In this document: one piece after another, positions 17,517 to 25,318 of the stretch
How positions within the stretch are numbered: position 1 is the stretch's first letter
How the letters are laid out: every line of letters starts with the position of its first letter
Origin: JBGTIS01 sp041745535
GTDB lineage: Bacteria > Bacteroidota > Bacteroidia > Cytophagales > Cyclobacteriaceae
DNA: 42,153 nucleotides
NCBI GenBank assembly: GCA_041745535.1
Contig: JBGTIS010000057.1
Location: 1 to 42,153 of the forward strand
Reading direction: 5' to 3'
The notes under the pieces: generated by a model
The model's database searches: none
Told to the model about the DNA's origin: nothing
The model's input: only the letters and a program-made list of their open reading frames with translations
Program-made: the position numbers and the translations under genes

Positions 17517-18275
17517 ATGAAATCAATACCTCAATTAAAATCTTATTCTCGATCCGGTACGCTGGTGTTCATTGCTCTATCGGTAATGATTGGCGCTGTG
17601 CTGTTTCTGAGTGGCTTCCGGTTTCCCGGCGAAAAGAAAGCAAAAAGTATCCGTACCCTGATTGTAGGTGGTGGCTCTTCCCACGATTTTGATAAGTGGT
17701 ACAAACAAGCCGATGCCGAAACCCTGAAGGAAAAAGGATTCGCCACCGTAACTTATACCGACAACACCGATTCTATTGCTGCTTACTTACCGGCAATTGA
17801 TGTGCTGTATCTTACCAATAACCAACCCATTGGCGATCCGGCAGTACGGAAAGCTATTTTCGATTTTGTAGATGCCGGTAAGGGTTTAGTGCTGGGTCAT
17901 GCTGCCCTGTGGTATAACTGGAAAGACTGGCCCGAATATAATCTTCAGCTGGTAAGCGGTGGTTCCCGCGGTCACGATAAATATGGGAATTTCAAGGTCA
18001 ATATAGTGGAGAAACATCCCATTACCAAAGGGGTCAAAAGCTTTACACTTGACGATGAACTTTATCATTATGAACTCGATGCGTCCGGACCCGGCATTGA
18101 AGTGCTGGCTGATGCAAGCGCCGAAGGCTCAGACGAAAGTTATCCTTCTATTTTTGTAGTAAAAAATCCTAAAGCACGGATTGTTGGTTTTGCACTGGGG
18201 CACGATGCGGCCTCGCATAATCTTCCGCAATACCAGCAGCTTCTGCGCAATGCCATTGAATGGGCTGCCAAATAA
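17517..18275 (+). CDS. ThuA-domain protein (trehalose-utilisation-like), exported or membrane-anchored
   Basis: A 252-residue protein with an N-terminal hydrophobic anchor or signal (FIALSVMIGAVLFLSGF, residues about 16-33) and then one ThuA domain, a class I glutamine-amidotransferase-like fold (RTLIVGGGSSHDFDKW, VDAGKGLVLGHAALWY, SGGSRGHDKYGNF, PKARIVGFALGHD). ThuA proteins in Bacteroidota cluster with Gfo/Idh/MocA and sugar isomerase genes and are implicated in processing keto-sugars or glycosides; the exact reaction is not settled. It follows the large ThuA fusion by 58 bases and is presumably co-transcribed with it and with the oxidoreductase and epimerase genes. It differs from the ThuA half of that fusion, so this is not a recent tandem copy. 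Confidence 0.85.
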   Translation: MKSIPQLKSYSRSGTLVFIALSVMIGAVLFLSGFRFPGEKKAKSIRTLIVGGGSSHDFDKWYKQADAETLKEKGFATVTYTDNTDSIAAYLPAIDVLYLTNNQPIGDPAVRKAIFDFVDAGKGLVLGHAALWYNWKDWPEYNLQLVSGGSRGHDKYGNFKVNIVEKHPITKGVKSFTLDDELYHYELDASGPGIEVLADASAEGSDESYPSIFVVKNPKARIVGFALGHDAASHNLPQYQQLLRNAIEWAAK

Positions 18276-18351
18276 AAAACTGCCAGTGGCGCGGTTTTTA
18301 AACTTTATTTAAAAAAATTAGCATACATAACTTAATAATACAACCAGAAAC

Positions 18352-19467
18352 ATGAGCGAGAAAAAAATCACTGTAGTCATTGTAGGTATGGGATTTGGAA
18401 AAGAATTTATTCCCATTTATCAGCAACACCCTAACATTAAAGCGGTGGGCATTTGCACCCGCAATAAAAATACGCTGACCGAACTGGCCGCAAAATTCAA
18501 TCTTGACAAAAACCTATGCTTTGAGCATTTTGAAGACGTTCCTAAAAGAGCTGATGTAGATGCCATTCATATTGTAACGCCGGTTCCGGAACATGCCCGC
18601 ATGACGCTGGCTTCGCTGAATGCCAACAAGCACACCGCCTGTACCATTCCGATGGCCATGACGGTAGAAGACTGCCGAGCCATTGTGGAGGCAAAAAGAA
18701 GATTCAACAAAGTGTATATGATGATGGAAACGGCGCTGTACACCCGGGAATTTTTATACGGATTAAAGCTGGCCGAAAGTGGGGAACTGGGAAAAATACA
18801 GTTTGTAAGAGGTTCTCATATTCAGGATATGAGCATGGAAGGCTGGGCCGAATACTGGAAGGGTTTTCCGCCTATGCTCAACGGTACTCACGCGATTTCT
18901 CCTTTGTTGCGCATCAATAATACCAAAGCTGAATCGGTGGTATGCCACGGTTCCGGCCGCCTTTCCGAAGACCTGGCAAAAAGATACAACGCGCCTTACG
19001 CGGTGGAAACCGCCACATTTACCCTTAAAAATTCTGATGTAATCGCGGAAGCTACCCGATCTTTATTTGACGTGGTACGGCAGTACCGGGAAAGCTACGA
19101 TGTGTACGGTACCAAAATGTCTTTCGAGTGGGAGCAACTTCAGGACGAATCGCATGTGATTTTTGACGGAGGCGAAAATGCCCGTAGAATAGATGTGCCT
19201 GATACCGACGAAATGTTGATTAAAGAAATCGCCAATTTTACCAAAAGAGAGAAAATTGACGATCCCAATCACGTTTCCTTTTTGCAGGGAGCCGGACATG
19301 GCGGGTCTCACCCGCATTTGGTACAGGAATTTGTAGCTGCCATTGTAGAAAACAGAAACTCGGCCGTAGATGCAGATGTGGCCGCCAATTACACCTGTGC
19401 AGGCATTTGTGCCCATGAATCGGCCATGAATAACGGTAAAAGAATAAGCATTCCTGATTTTGAGTAA
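18352..19467 (+). CDS. Gfo/Idh/MocA-family oxidoreductase-like protein with atypical active-site motif
   Basis: A 371-residue cytoplasmic protein. An N-terminal Rossmann domain (VVIVGMGFGKEFIPIY, about 1-125) is followed by the Gfo/Idh/MocA C-terminal alpha/beta domain. Typical family landmarks are VDAIHIVTPVPEHARMTL and a long ETALYTREFLYGLKLAESGELGKIQFVRGS stretch read in pieces. The dinucleotide loop is GMGFG rather than GxGxxG. The EKP motif, whose lysine is catalytic in most members, is replaced by CTIPM after NKHTA. It may use a different catalytic base or belong to the lyase/hydrolase-like branch working with ThuA proteins. Its stop (19465-19467) lies one base before the ATG of the epimerase gene, so the two are coupled. 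Confidence 0.8.
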   Translation: MSEKKITVVIVGMGFGKEFIPIYQQHPNIKAVGICTRNKNTLTELAAKFNLDKNLCFEHFEDVPKRADVDAIHIVTPVPEHARMTLASLNANKHTACTIPMAMTVEDCRAIVEAKRRFNKVYMMMETALYTREFLYGLKLAESGELGKIQFVRGSHIQDMSMEGWAEYWKGFPPMLNGTHAISPLLRINNTKAESVVCHGSGRLSEDLAKRYNAPYAVETATFTLKNSDVIAEATRSLFDVVRQYRESYDVYGTKMSFEWEQLQDESHVIFDGGENARRIDVPDTDEMLIKEIANFTKREKIDDPNHVSFLQGAGHGGSHPHLVQEFVAAIVENRNSAVDADVAANYTCAGICAHESAMNNGKRISIPDFE

Positions 19468-19468
19468 T

Positions 19469-20320
19469 ATGCGATTTGGCGTAAGCACTTTTTTGTGGGT
19501 TTCCCCTTTCACCACCAGTTCGTTTGATCTGGTTTATAAAATAAAGGAAATGGGCTTCGATATCATAGAAGTTCCGGTTGAAAAAAAAGATTTGATTGAC
19601 TGGAACCGGCTGAAAGAAATAACAAAAGATGCAGGGCTACAGGTAACCATCAGTGGTGCCTTTGGTGCCGACCGCGATATTTCCAGCGAAGACCCGCTCA
19701 TTCGGGAACAGGGTAAGCAGTATATTATTGACTGCATCCGGATCGCGGAAAAAATGGAAAGCCCCATCTTCGGAGGCCCGGTGTATTCGGCCGTAGGCAA
19801 AACCAGGTTCATTTCCGAAGAGCAGAAAAAGAAAGAAATGGCCTGGTGTGTGGAAAATCTGAAAGAAATAGGGGCCATTGCCAGCGACCATGGCGTGGTT
19901 GTCGGAGTGGAACCTCTGAACCGGTTTGAAAGCGACATGGTGAATACAGCCGATCAGGCTATTGCACTGGTTACGGAAGTAGGCAATCCTAACATAAAAA
20001 TTCAGTTGGATACTTTTCATGGAAACATTGAGGAAAAGAGCATTCCCGATACCATCCGGAAGTTAGGGAAGGAAATGCTTTGCCACATACAGGGAAATGA
20101 GAGCGATCGGGGTACACCCGGAACCGGTAACCTGGACTGGCAAGGCATTAAAAAAGCCCTTGATGAAATTGGCTACGAGGGTGCTATCGTGATCGAAACC
20201 TTTGGAGCCGTATCGGAAGAAATAGCGAAGGCAACCTGTATCTGGCGGCCCCTGGCTAACAGCTCAGACGAACTGGCTAGCGAAGGACTAAATTTTTATA
20301 AAAAGTTATTTAATGCTTAG
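19469..20320 (+). CDS. Sugar phosphate isomerase/epimerase family, D-tagatose/D-allulose 3-epimerase-like
   Basis: A 283-residue TIM-barrel protein of the xylose-isomerase-like/AP endonuclease 2 superfamily. The metal site of ketose 3-epimerases can be read off: Glu148 in GVEPLNRF, Asp181 in IQLDTFHGN, His206 in LCHIQGNES, and Glu243 in VIETFG. The loop ESDRGTPGTGNLDW is also typical of this subgroup. It probably interconverts ketohexoses at C3 in the cytoplasm, the last step of the pathway encoded with the ThuA and oxidoreductase genes. An alternative TTG at 19460 overlaps the upstream gene; ATG 19469 is preferred because it follows the upstream stop directly. The substrate is inferred from family only. 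Confidence 0.85.
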   Translation: MRFGVSTFLWVSPFTTSSFDLVYKIKEMGFDIIEVPVEKKDLIDWNRLKEITKDAGLQVTISGAFGADRDISSEDPLIREQGKQYIIDCIRIAEKMESPIFGGPVYSAVGKTRFISEEQKKKEMAWCVENLKEIGAIASDHGVVVGVEPLNRFESDMVNTADQAIALVTEVGNPNIKIQLDTFHGNIEEKSIPDTIRKLGKEMLCHIQGNESDRGTPGTGNLDWQGIKKALDEIGYEGAIVIETFGAVSEEIAKATCIWRPLANSSDELASEGLNFYKKLFNA

Positions 20321-20442
20321 CATTTCGCGGCGATGTGTATTTGTATAACCTTGATACAGTATTTCCGCCATCACCATTCTGGCCGATGGCTGCCGATGCT
20401 GTATACGAGGTGCTTTTCTTTTGCCTTGGGCAGCGTGAATGA
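20321..20442 (+). pseudogene. Possible C-terminal fragment of an unidentified gene
   Basis: The gap between the epimerase gene and the GH127 remnant holds an open stretch, in a frame different from the epimerase, that reads AFRGDVYLYNLDTVFPP, then PFWPMAADAVYEVLFF, and stops with TGA at 20440-20442. Its composition is protein-like (aromatic and Pro-rich, few rare codons), but it has no start codon. No family was recognised. It could be the tail of a gene whose front was deleted, matching other decay in this area, or chance. Confidence 0.3.
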
Positions 20443-20488
20443 TAAAATTTAAACTCGTAATGGAACACAGTAGTTATTACCTGTTTTC

Positions 20489-21114
20489 ATGAAAAATTAC
20501 TTCATTCTATTATTTACCTTGATGGTAGTATTTTATTCCTGTAACCGTCTGGAAGAAAAAAAGGAACCAATCAGCATTACGTTGATAGACTGTCCTGCTA
20601 TCAATGCAACCAATAGGTTCAATGTAAGCAACCGAACCCCTTTACAACCTTTACATTTTATTAATTTGCCCATTGGTAATATGCAGCCCCAGGGCTGGCG
20701 GCTTAAATATCTGGAACTGCAACGCGATGGACTTACCGGCCATTTAGGGAAAATATCCGCTTGGCTGGAAAAAGAAAATAATGCCAGGCTCAGCAAAGAT
20801 GGAACCGGCGATTATGGCTGGGAAGAAGTGCCCTACTGGCTGATAGGGTATGAGGATATGGCGTATATGCTAGACAACCAGAAAATGATGGATGAATCCA
20901 AAACCTGGCGGGATGCTGCCGTTGTAAGTCAGCGAAAAGATGGTTACTTTGGTTCTATGATCCTGAAAGATGGTAAACCCGATCTCTGGGGCAATATGAT
21001 TATGCTGTGGTGCCCGAGAGTCCTGTAAATACCGATCAGCCAGAGGAAAATATTAAGCTGATCCCTATGGGAGCGGCCCGTTTGCGTATTTCCGCTTTCC
21101 CGGTAGCCCAATAA
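20489..21114 (+). pseudogene. GH127-like (beta-L-arabinofuranosidase, DUF1680) gene reduced to its two ends
   Basis: The frame starts with a lipobox signal (FYSC, Cys18), then the GH127 N-terminal domain: FINLPIGNMQPQGWRLKYLE, GLTGHLGKISAWLEKENNA, GWEEVPYWLIGYEDMAYML and NMIMLWC. There it breaks: a stop follows at 21026-21028. In another frame, from about 21010, the sequence reads VPESPVNTDQPEEN, then LIPMGAARLRISAFPV, and a TAA at 21112-21114, which is the expected C-terminus of the same family. Intact members have roughly 600-700 residues; about 175 plus 34 remain. One large out-of-frame internal deletion joined near 21007-21014 explains all of this. It ends 4 bases before the GH51 start. 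Confidence 0.8.
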
Positions 21115-21118
21115 CGTA

Positions 21119-23107
21119 ATGAAAACGTCCCTGTTAACCCTGATTATTATTTTTTCAGCTTTAGCTGGTATTTGCCAGTCAACTGCCCATATATCGATTA
21201 ATGCGGCCCAGGTAGAGGGTGAGATTAATCCTATGCTGTATGGGCAGTTTGCTGAATTTATGTATGAGGATATCAAAGGAGGCTTACACGCCGAACTGCT
21301 GCGGAATCGCGGCTTCGAAGAGGCGCCGAATGCCATCGGGCTGTCGCGCTACTGGGAGCGGTATCCGGACGACCGCAACGATGATTATGGGCTGGCTTTT
21401 CGTTGGGACGATTCCGTTGCTTATCCTGTTTCCCATGACTTTTTTGAGGAGGTGCCGGTACAGCATGCACTCAGGATAAATGCTGGAGGTGGGGTAATTG
21501 AACGTCACGGAGTTTATCAGCCCCGCATTCCTGTACGGGCTGGCATCGCCTATCGGGGATACATTTGGATGAAGACGAGTGGGTATGAAGGTAGTGTGGC
21601 AATCGCTCTGGAAGAAGACATGAGTGGAGGGAAGGTTTATGCGGAAGCAGAAATTAAAGATATTCAGGGCAACTGGAAAAAATATGAGTTTGAGCTTCCC
21701 TCAGCACAGGCCGATGCGCATGCGCGGCTTGCTATTCTCTTAAATGGGAAGGGCCAATTATGGCTTGACCAGGTGTCGCTCATCCCCGGAGATGCCGTGG
21801 GTGAGGTGCGGAAAGACGTTTTCGAACGTGTAGCAGCCTTACGTCCCGCTTTTATTCGCTGGCCAGGCGGTAATGTGGCACAGGACTATCACTGGGTATG
21901 GGGCATCGGTCCCCGTGACCAGCGGCCTGTCTGGACCAACCTCTCCTGGCGCTATGAGCCGGAACCCAGCGATTTTGGTACCGATGAATTCATCGAGTTT
22001 TGTAAACAGATAGGCGCTGAACCTTCTATTACGGTGAATATAGAAGGAAGAGGGGCTACGTTGGAAGAGGCCGCCGCCTGGGTGGAATATTGCAATGGAA
22101 CCTCTACCTCAAAATATGGAGCGATGCGTGCTGCCAATGGCCATTCCGAACCTTACGATGTCAAATACTGGGAAGTTGGGAATGAGATCTGGGGCGACTG
22201 GGTTCGCGGACATTCAGATGTGGCAACCTACGCTCGTAACTATCTGAGATATTATGAAGCCATGCGTGCTGTGGATTCCACCATTCAATTCATTGCTGTG
22301 GGCGACAATAACATGGAATGGAACCGTACCGTACTTCAGATGGCCGGACCCTATATGGACTATCTGGCCATTCACCATTATTATGGCCATGATTCGGTGA
22401 TGCGTGAAAGTACTAACCTCATGGCACATCCCCTATTCTACGAGCGGTTCTATCAGAAGGTAGAGGCCCTGATCCGGAAAGAAGTGCCTGGGCACACAAT
22501 CCAACTCAATATCAATGAATGGGGATTGGATCTGCCAGAGGCTCGGCAATATTCCATGGAAGCGGCCCTGTATGGTGCGCGCTTGATGAACGTGTTTGAG
22601 CGAAGTAGCCCGCTGGTGGCCATGAGTGCCGTATCTGACTTGATTAACGGATGGCCGGGCGGCATTATTCAGGCCAGCCGCAATGACGTTTTTGTTTCTC
22701 CTCTCTATTACATCAACCTGCTTTACAATAAATACCTGGGAAAATCACGCTTAAAGACTGAAGTGACCGGGCCAACTTTTGACACCAGTCAGGAAGGGAG
22801 TAATATTCCAAGCATCGATGTGGTAGCTAGTCGGTCTGCCGATGAGCACCAGATTTACATTAAAATAATCAATACTGATCCGGAAAATGCCATTGACACC
22901 CGGATTGACCTGAGTGGCATCAACATAGAAAAGGAAGCGGAATGGCACCTGCTTGCGGCTGATGAACTGGCAACCCATAATAGTTTTGCTGCTCCTGATG
23001 CCATTATACCGCAAAAAAATACCATGCAGATAGCAAAAAGCTTTCAAATAAGTTTGCCTCGCAGTTCTGTATCAGTTATTGTTTTACAAGTTGTTGGACC
23101 AAAATAA
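21119..23107 (+). CDS. GH51-type alpha-L-arabinofuranosidase, secreted
   Basis: A 662-residue protein with a signal peptide (LTLIIIFSALAGICQS, about residue 20). The N-terminal part (INPMLYGQFAEFMYEDI, GGLHAELLRNRGFE) is typical of Bacteroidota GH51 enzymes, followed by an inserted CBM4_9-like beta-sandwich at about 90-220 and a TIM barrel at about 230-520. Acid/base Glu356 lies in WEVGNEIWG and nucleophile Glu467 in NINEWG; FIRWPGGNVA is another family mark. A C-terminal beta-domain closes the protein. GH51 enzymes release terminal alpha-L-arabinofuranose from arabinan, arabinoxylan or arabinogalactan. It is immediately behind the GH127 remnant and 74 bases before the GH2 gene. This is the best single clue that the region targets arabinose-containing glycans. 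Confidence 0.92.
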   Translation: MKTSLLTLIIIFSALAGICQSTAHISINAAQVEGEINPMLYGQFAEFMYEDIKGGLHAELLRNRGFEEAPNAIGLSRYWERYPDDRNDDYGLAFRWDDSVAYPVSHDFFEEVPVQHALRINAGGGVIERHGVYQPRIPVRAGIAYRGYIWMKTSGYEGSVAIALEEDMSGGKVYAEAEIKDIQGNWKKYEFELPSAQADAHARLAILLNGKGQLWLDQVSLIPGDAVGEVRKDVFERVAALRPAFIRWPGGNVAQDYHWVWGIGPRDQRPVWTNLSWRYEPEPSDFGTDEFIEFCKQIGAEPSITVNIEGRGATLEEAAAWVEYCNGTSTSKYGAMRAANGHSEPYDVKYWEVGNEIWGDWVRGHSDVATYARNYLRYYEAMRAVDSTIQFIAVGDNNMEWNRTVLQMAGPYMDYLAIHHYYGHDSVMRESTNLMAHPLFYERFYQKVEALIRKEVPGHTIQLNINEWGLDLPEARQYSMEAALYGARLMNVFERSSPLVAMSAVSDLINGWPGGIIQASRNDVFVSPLYYINLLYNKYLGKSRLKTEVTGPTFDTSQEGSNIPSIDVVASRSADEHQIYIKIINTDPENAIDTRIDLSGINIEKEAEWHLLAADELATHNSFAAPDAIIPQKNTMQIAKSFQISLPRSSVSVIVLQVVGPK

Positions 23108-23181
23108 AAATATCAAGTTAAAAATACACTAGTTACGGTACTAGTAATCGGTTATATTCATCACTTAATTTAATTAACTCC

Positions 23182-25029
23182 ATGAACAAGCATTTTTATC
23201 TGATTGTATTCGCATTTTTGTTCGTTGCCCCGGCAATGGCACAAGATGCCGAATGGAAAATTGTGGAAGGCAAAATCACCACCGAATGGGTCGCGGATGT
23301 TGACCCTGAAAATCCATTGCCTGAATATCCTCGTCCGCAAATGGTGCGGGATACCTGGCACAACCTGAATGGTTTATGGGATTATGCCATTAAAAGTAAC
23401 AACGAAGCCCAACCTGCCTCATTTGAAGGAAAAATTCTCGTGCCTTTTGCGGTAGAGTCAGCGCTTTCCGGTGTGGGAAAAACCGTAGGAAAAGATAACA
23501 ACCTTTGGTATAAAACTACCTTTACCCTACCCCGCGCGATGCGCAAAAAAAATGTGCTACTGCATTTTGGCGCTGTAGACTGGCGGGCCGAAGTGTATGT
23601 AAACGGGAAACAGGCAGGTACCCACCAGGGTGGTTACGATCCTTTTTCCTTTGATATTACCCCACACCTGAAATCTGGCGAACAGGAATTGGTGGTAAAA
23701 GTTTGGGATCCCAGCGATGAGGGGCCGCAACCCCGGGGCAAGCAGGTAAAAGAGCCACATAGCATCTGGTATACGCCGGTAACCGGCATCTGGCAAACGG
23801 TATGGCTGGAAGCTGTGCCCGAAACCCATATAGTTACTACCAAAAACACACCCGATCTGGATAACAAATCATTTTCGGTAATGGCTGATGTCGCTAATGC
23901 CCAGGCTGGCGATCAGATCAGGGTGAGGGTTTTAGATGGTGACAATCAGGTAGCTGAGCAAACTGTGGCGACCGGTGAAGAAGCTGTTTTACAAATTGCC
24001 GATCCCAAACTATGGGCACCCGGTAATCCGCATTTGTACGATATTGAGGTGGCAGTGCTGCGGAAAAATAAAGTGGTTGATGCAGTAAAAAGCTATTCGG
24101 CCATGCGTAAAATCAGTATGGAACCTGATGAAAACGGTATCCAACGGATGTTGCTGAATAATGAGTTTGTGTTCCAGTATGGCCCTTTGGATCAGGGCTG
24201 GTGGCCTGATGGTTTGTACACCGCTCCCACCGACGAAGCCCTGTTGTTTGATATTAAAAAAACGCAGGAAATGGGTTTTAACATGATCCGTAAGCATGTG
24301 AAAGTAGAACCGGCCCGCTGGTATCGGTACTGCGATAGCCTTGGCATGTTGGTATGGCAGGACATGCCCAGTGGCGATATGGGCAACCATTGGAATCAGC
24401 GACCGGGAGTGATCATGGGCATTGATACGGACAGAAAACGTACGCCAGAATCGGAAAAAATTTATCGTACCGAATGGGAAGCTATTATGGCTGCCAATCA
24501 TAATTTTCCCTCAATTGTGGTATGGGTACCGTTTAACGAAGCCTGGGGACAGTTTAAAACCGAGGAAATCACGAAATGGACCATGGAAAATGATCCATCC
24601 CGGTTGGTGAACTGTGCCAGTGGCGGAAACTTTTATCAGGTAGGTCATATTATGGATTTGCACAATTACCCTGATCCGGCCATGCCCAATCCTGATTTGT
24701 TTGGCAAACAGCAAATTGTGGTATTAGGCGAATTTGGCGGACTAGGCTTGCCGGTGGAAGGCCACACCTGGCAACAGAAAGATAACTGGGGCTACCAGAG
24801 TTTTAAAAACAAAAATGAGCTGTTGCAACGCTACCAGAAGCTGATCAATGACCTGTTGCCGCTGATACCCAAAGGACTTTCCGCTGCCATTTATACCCAA
24901 ACCACCGATGTGGAAATAGAAACAAACGGTTTAATGACCTATGACCGGAAAGAAATTAAATTTCCAGCCGATAAACTGAAAGCCTTGCATGAAAAACTGT
25001 ACAATACACAGGTAGGCATTGGGAAGTAG
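23182..25029 (+). CDS. Glycoside hydrolase family 2 enzyme (beta-galactosidase-like), secreted
   Basis: A 615-residue protein with a signal peptide ending APAMAQ at about 21. It has the GH2 plan: jelly-roll sugar-binding domain (LVPFAVESALSGVGK, LHFGAVDWRAEVYVNGK), an immunoglobulin-like domain and a TIM barrel. Acid/base Glu453 is in WVPFNEAWGQF and nucleophile Glu517 in VVLGEFGGLG. The short length, without the large C-terminal domains of LacZ, fits the compact GH2 group of Bacteroidota whose members act on beta-galactosides, beta-glucuronides or arabinopyranosides, so the exact substrate is open. It is likely periplasmic and last in its transcript, with a terminator just after it. Confidence 0.9.
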   Translation: MNKHFYLIVFAFLFVAPAMAQDAEWKIVEGKITTEWVADVDPENPLPEYPRPQMVRDTWHNLNGLWDYAIKSNNEAQPASFEGKILVPFAVESALSGVGKTVGKDNNLWYKTTFTLPRAMRKKNVLLHFGAVDWRAEVYVNGKQAGTHQGGYDPFSFDITPHLKSGEQELVVKVWDPSDEGPQPRGKQVKEPHSIWYTPVTGIWQTVWLEAVPETHIVTTKNTPDLDNKSFSVMADVANAQAGDQIRVRVLDGDNQVAEQTVATGEEAVLQIADPKLWAPGNPHLYDIEVAVLRKNKVVDAVKSYSAMRKISMEPDENGIQRMLLNNEFVFQYGPLDQGWWPDGLYTAPTDEALLFDIKKTQEMGFNMIRKHVKVEPARWYRYCDSLGMLVWQDMPSGDMGNHWNQRPGVIMGIDTDRKRTPESEKIYRTEWEAIMAANHNFPSIVVWVPFNEAWGQFKTEEITKWTMENDPSRLVNCASGGNFYQVGHIMDLHNYPDPAMPNPDLFGKQQIVVLGEFGGLGLPVEGHTWQQKDNWGYQSFKNKNELLQRYQKLINDLLPLIPKGLSAAIYTQTTDVEIETNGLMTYDRKEIKFPADKLKALHEKLYNTQVGIGK

Positions 25030-25058
25030 AAAGCTAAATTCTATTAAATTTTAAGAAG

Positions 25059-25090
25059 CGCACTCCCAGATAATGGAAGTGCGTTTTTTT
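25059..25090 (+). terminator. Intrinsic terminator after the GH2 gene
   Basis: CGCACTCCC (25059-25067) pairs with GGAAGTGCG (25075-25083) at eight of nine positions around a 7-base loop and is followed by seven T residues. It lies 30 bases after the GH2 stop and marks the end of the carbohydrate region. Confidence 0.8.
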
Positions 25091-25122
25091 ATAGTTGTTG
25101 GTTTTGACTGTAAAGGGGACGA

Positions 25123-25147
25123 TGGTGAAAACACCAGCCATGGGAAG
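25123..25147 (+). repeat. REP-like hairpin repeat, copy A
   Basis: TGGTG-AAAA-CACCA is a small perfect hairpin followed by GCCATGGGAAG. The 25 bases match copy B at 27071-27095 in about 21 positions. A looser partial copy in inverted orientation can be seen near 25205-25225 (GGTCCCCGGTGTTGTTTC). The family association with a RAYT relic is described at copy B. Confidence 0.5.
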
Positions 25148-25252
25148 GGAAAACTTCGAGGATTTTTTGAGATGTTTGGTTCCTTTGCTTCCGAATAAGA
25201 GAAAAGGTCCCCGGTGTTGTTTCTGCTAATCTTTCTTAATTTTACAAAAAAC

Positions 25253-25283
25253 AAGGCCTTGCTTAGTGGATAAGCAAGGCCTT
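25253..25283 (-). terminator. Intrinsic terminator of the MFS gene
   Basis: A perfect 13-bp stem, AAGGCCTTGCTTA (25253-25265) with TAAGCAAGGCCTT (25271-25283), and a 5-base loop. Read on the minus strand it is followed by G and six T residues (GTTTTTTG), so it serves the transporter gene ending at 25319. On the plus strand the tail is only ATTTAAT. Confidence 0.8.
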
Positions 25284-25318
25284 ATTTAATAATAAAACAG
25301 AAACGCGGTTATGTAAAC

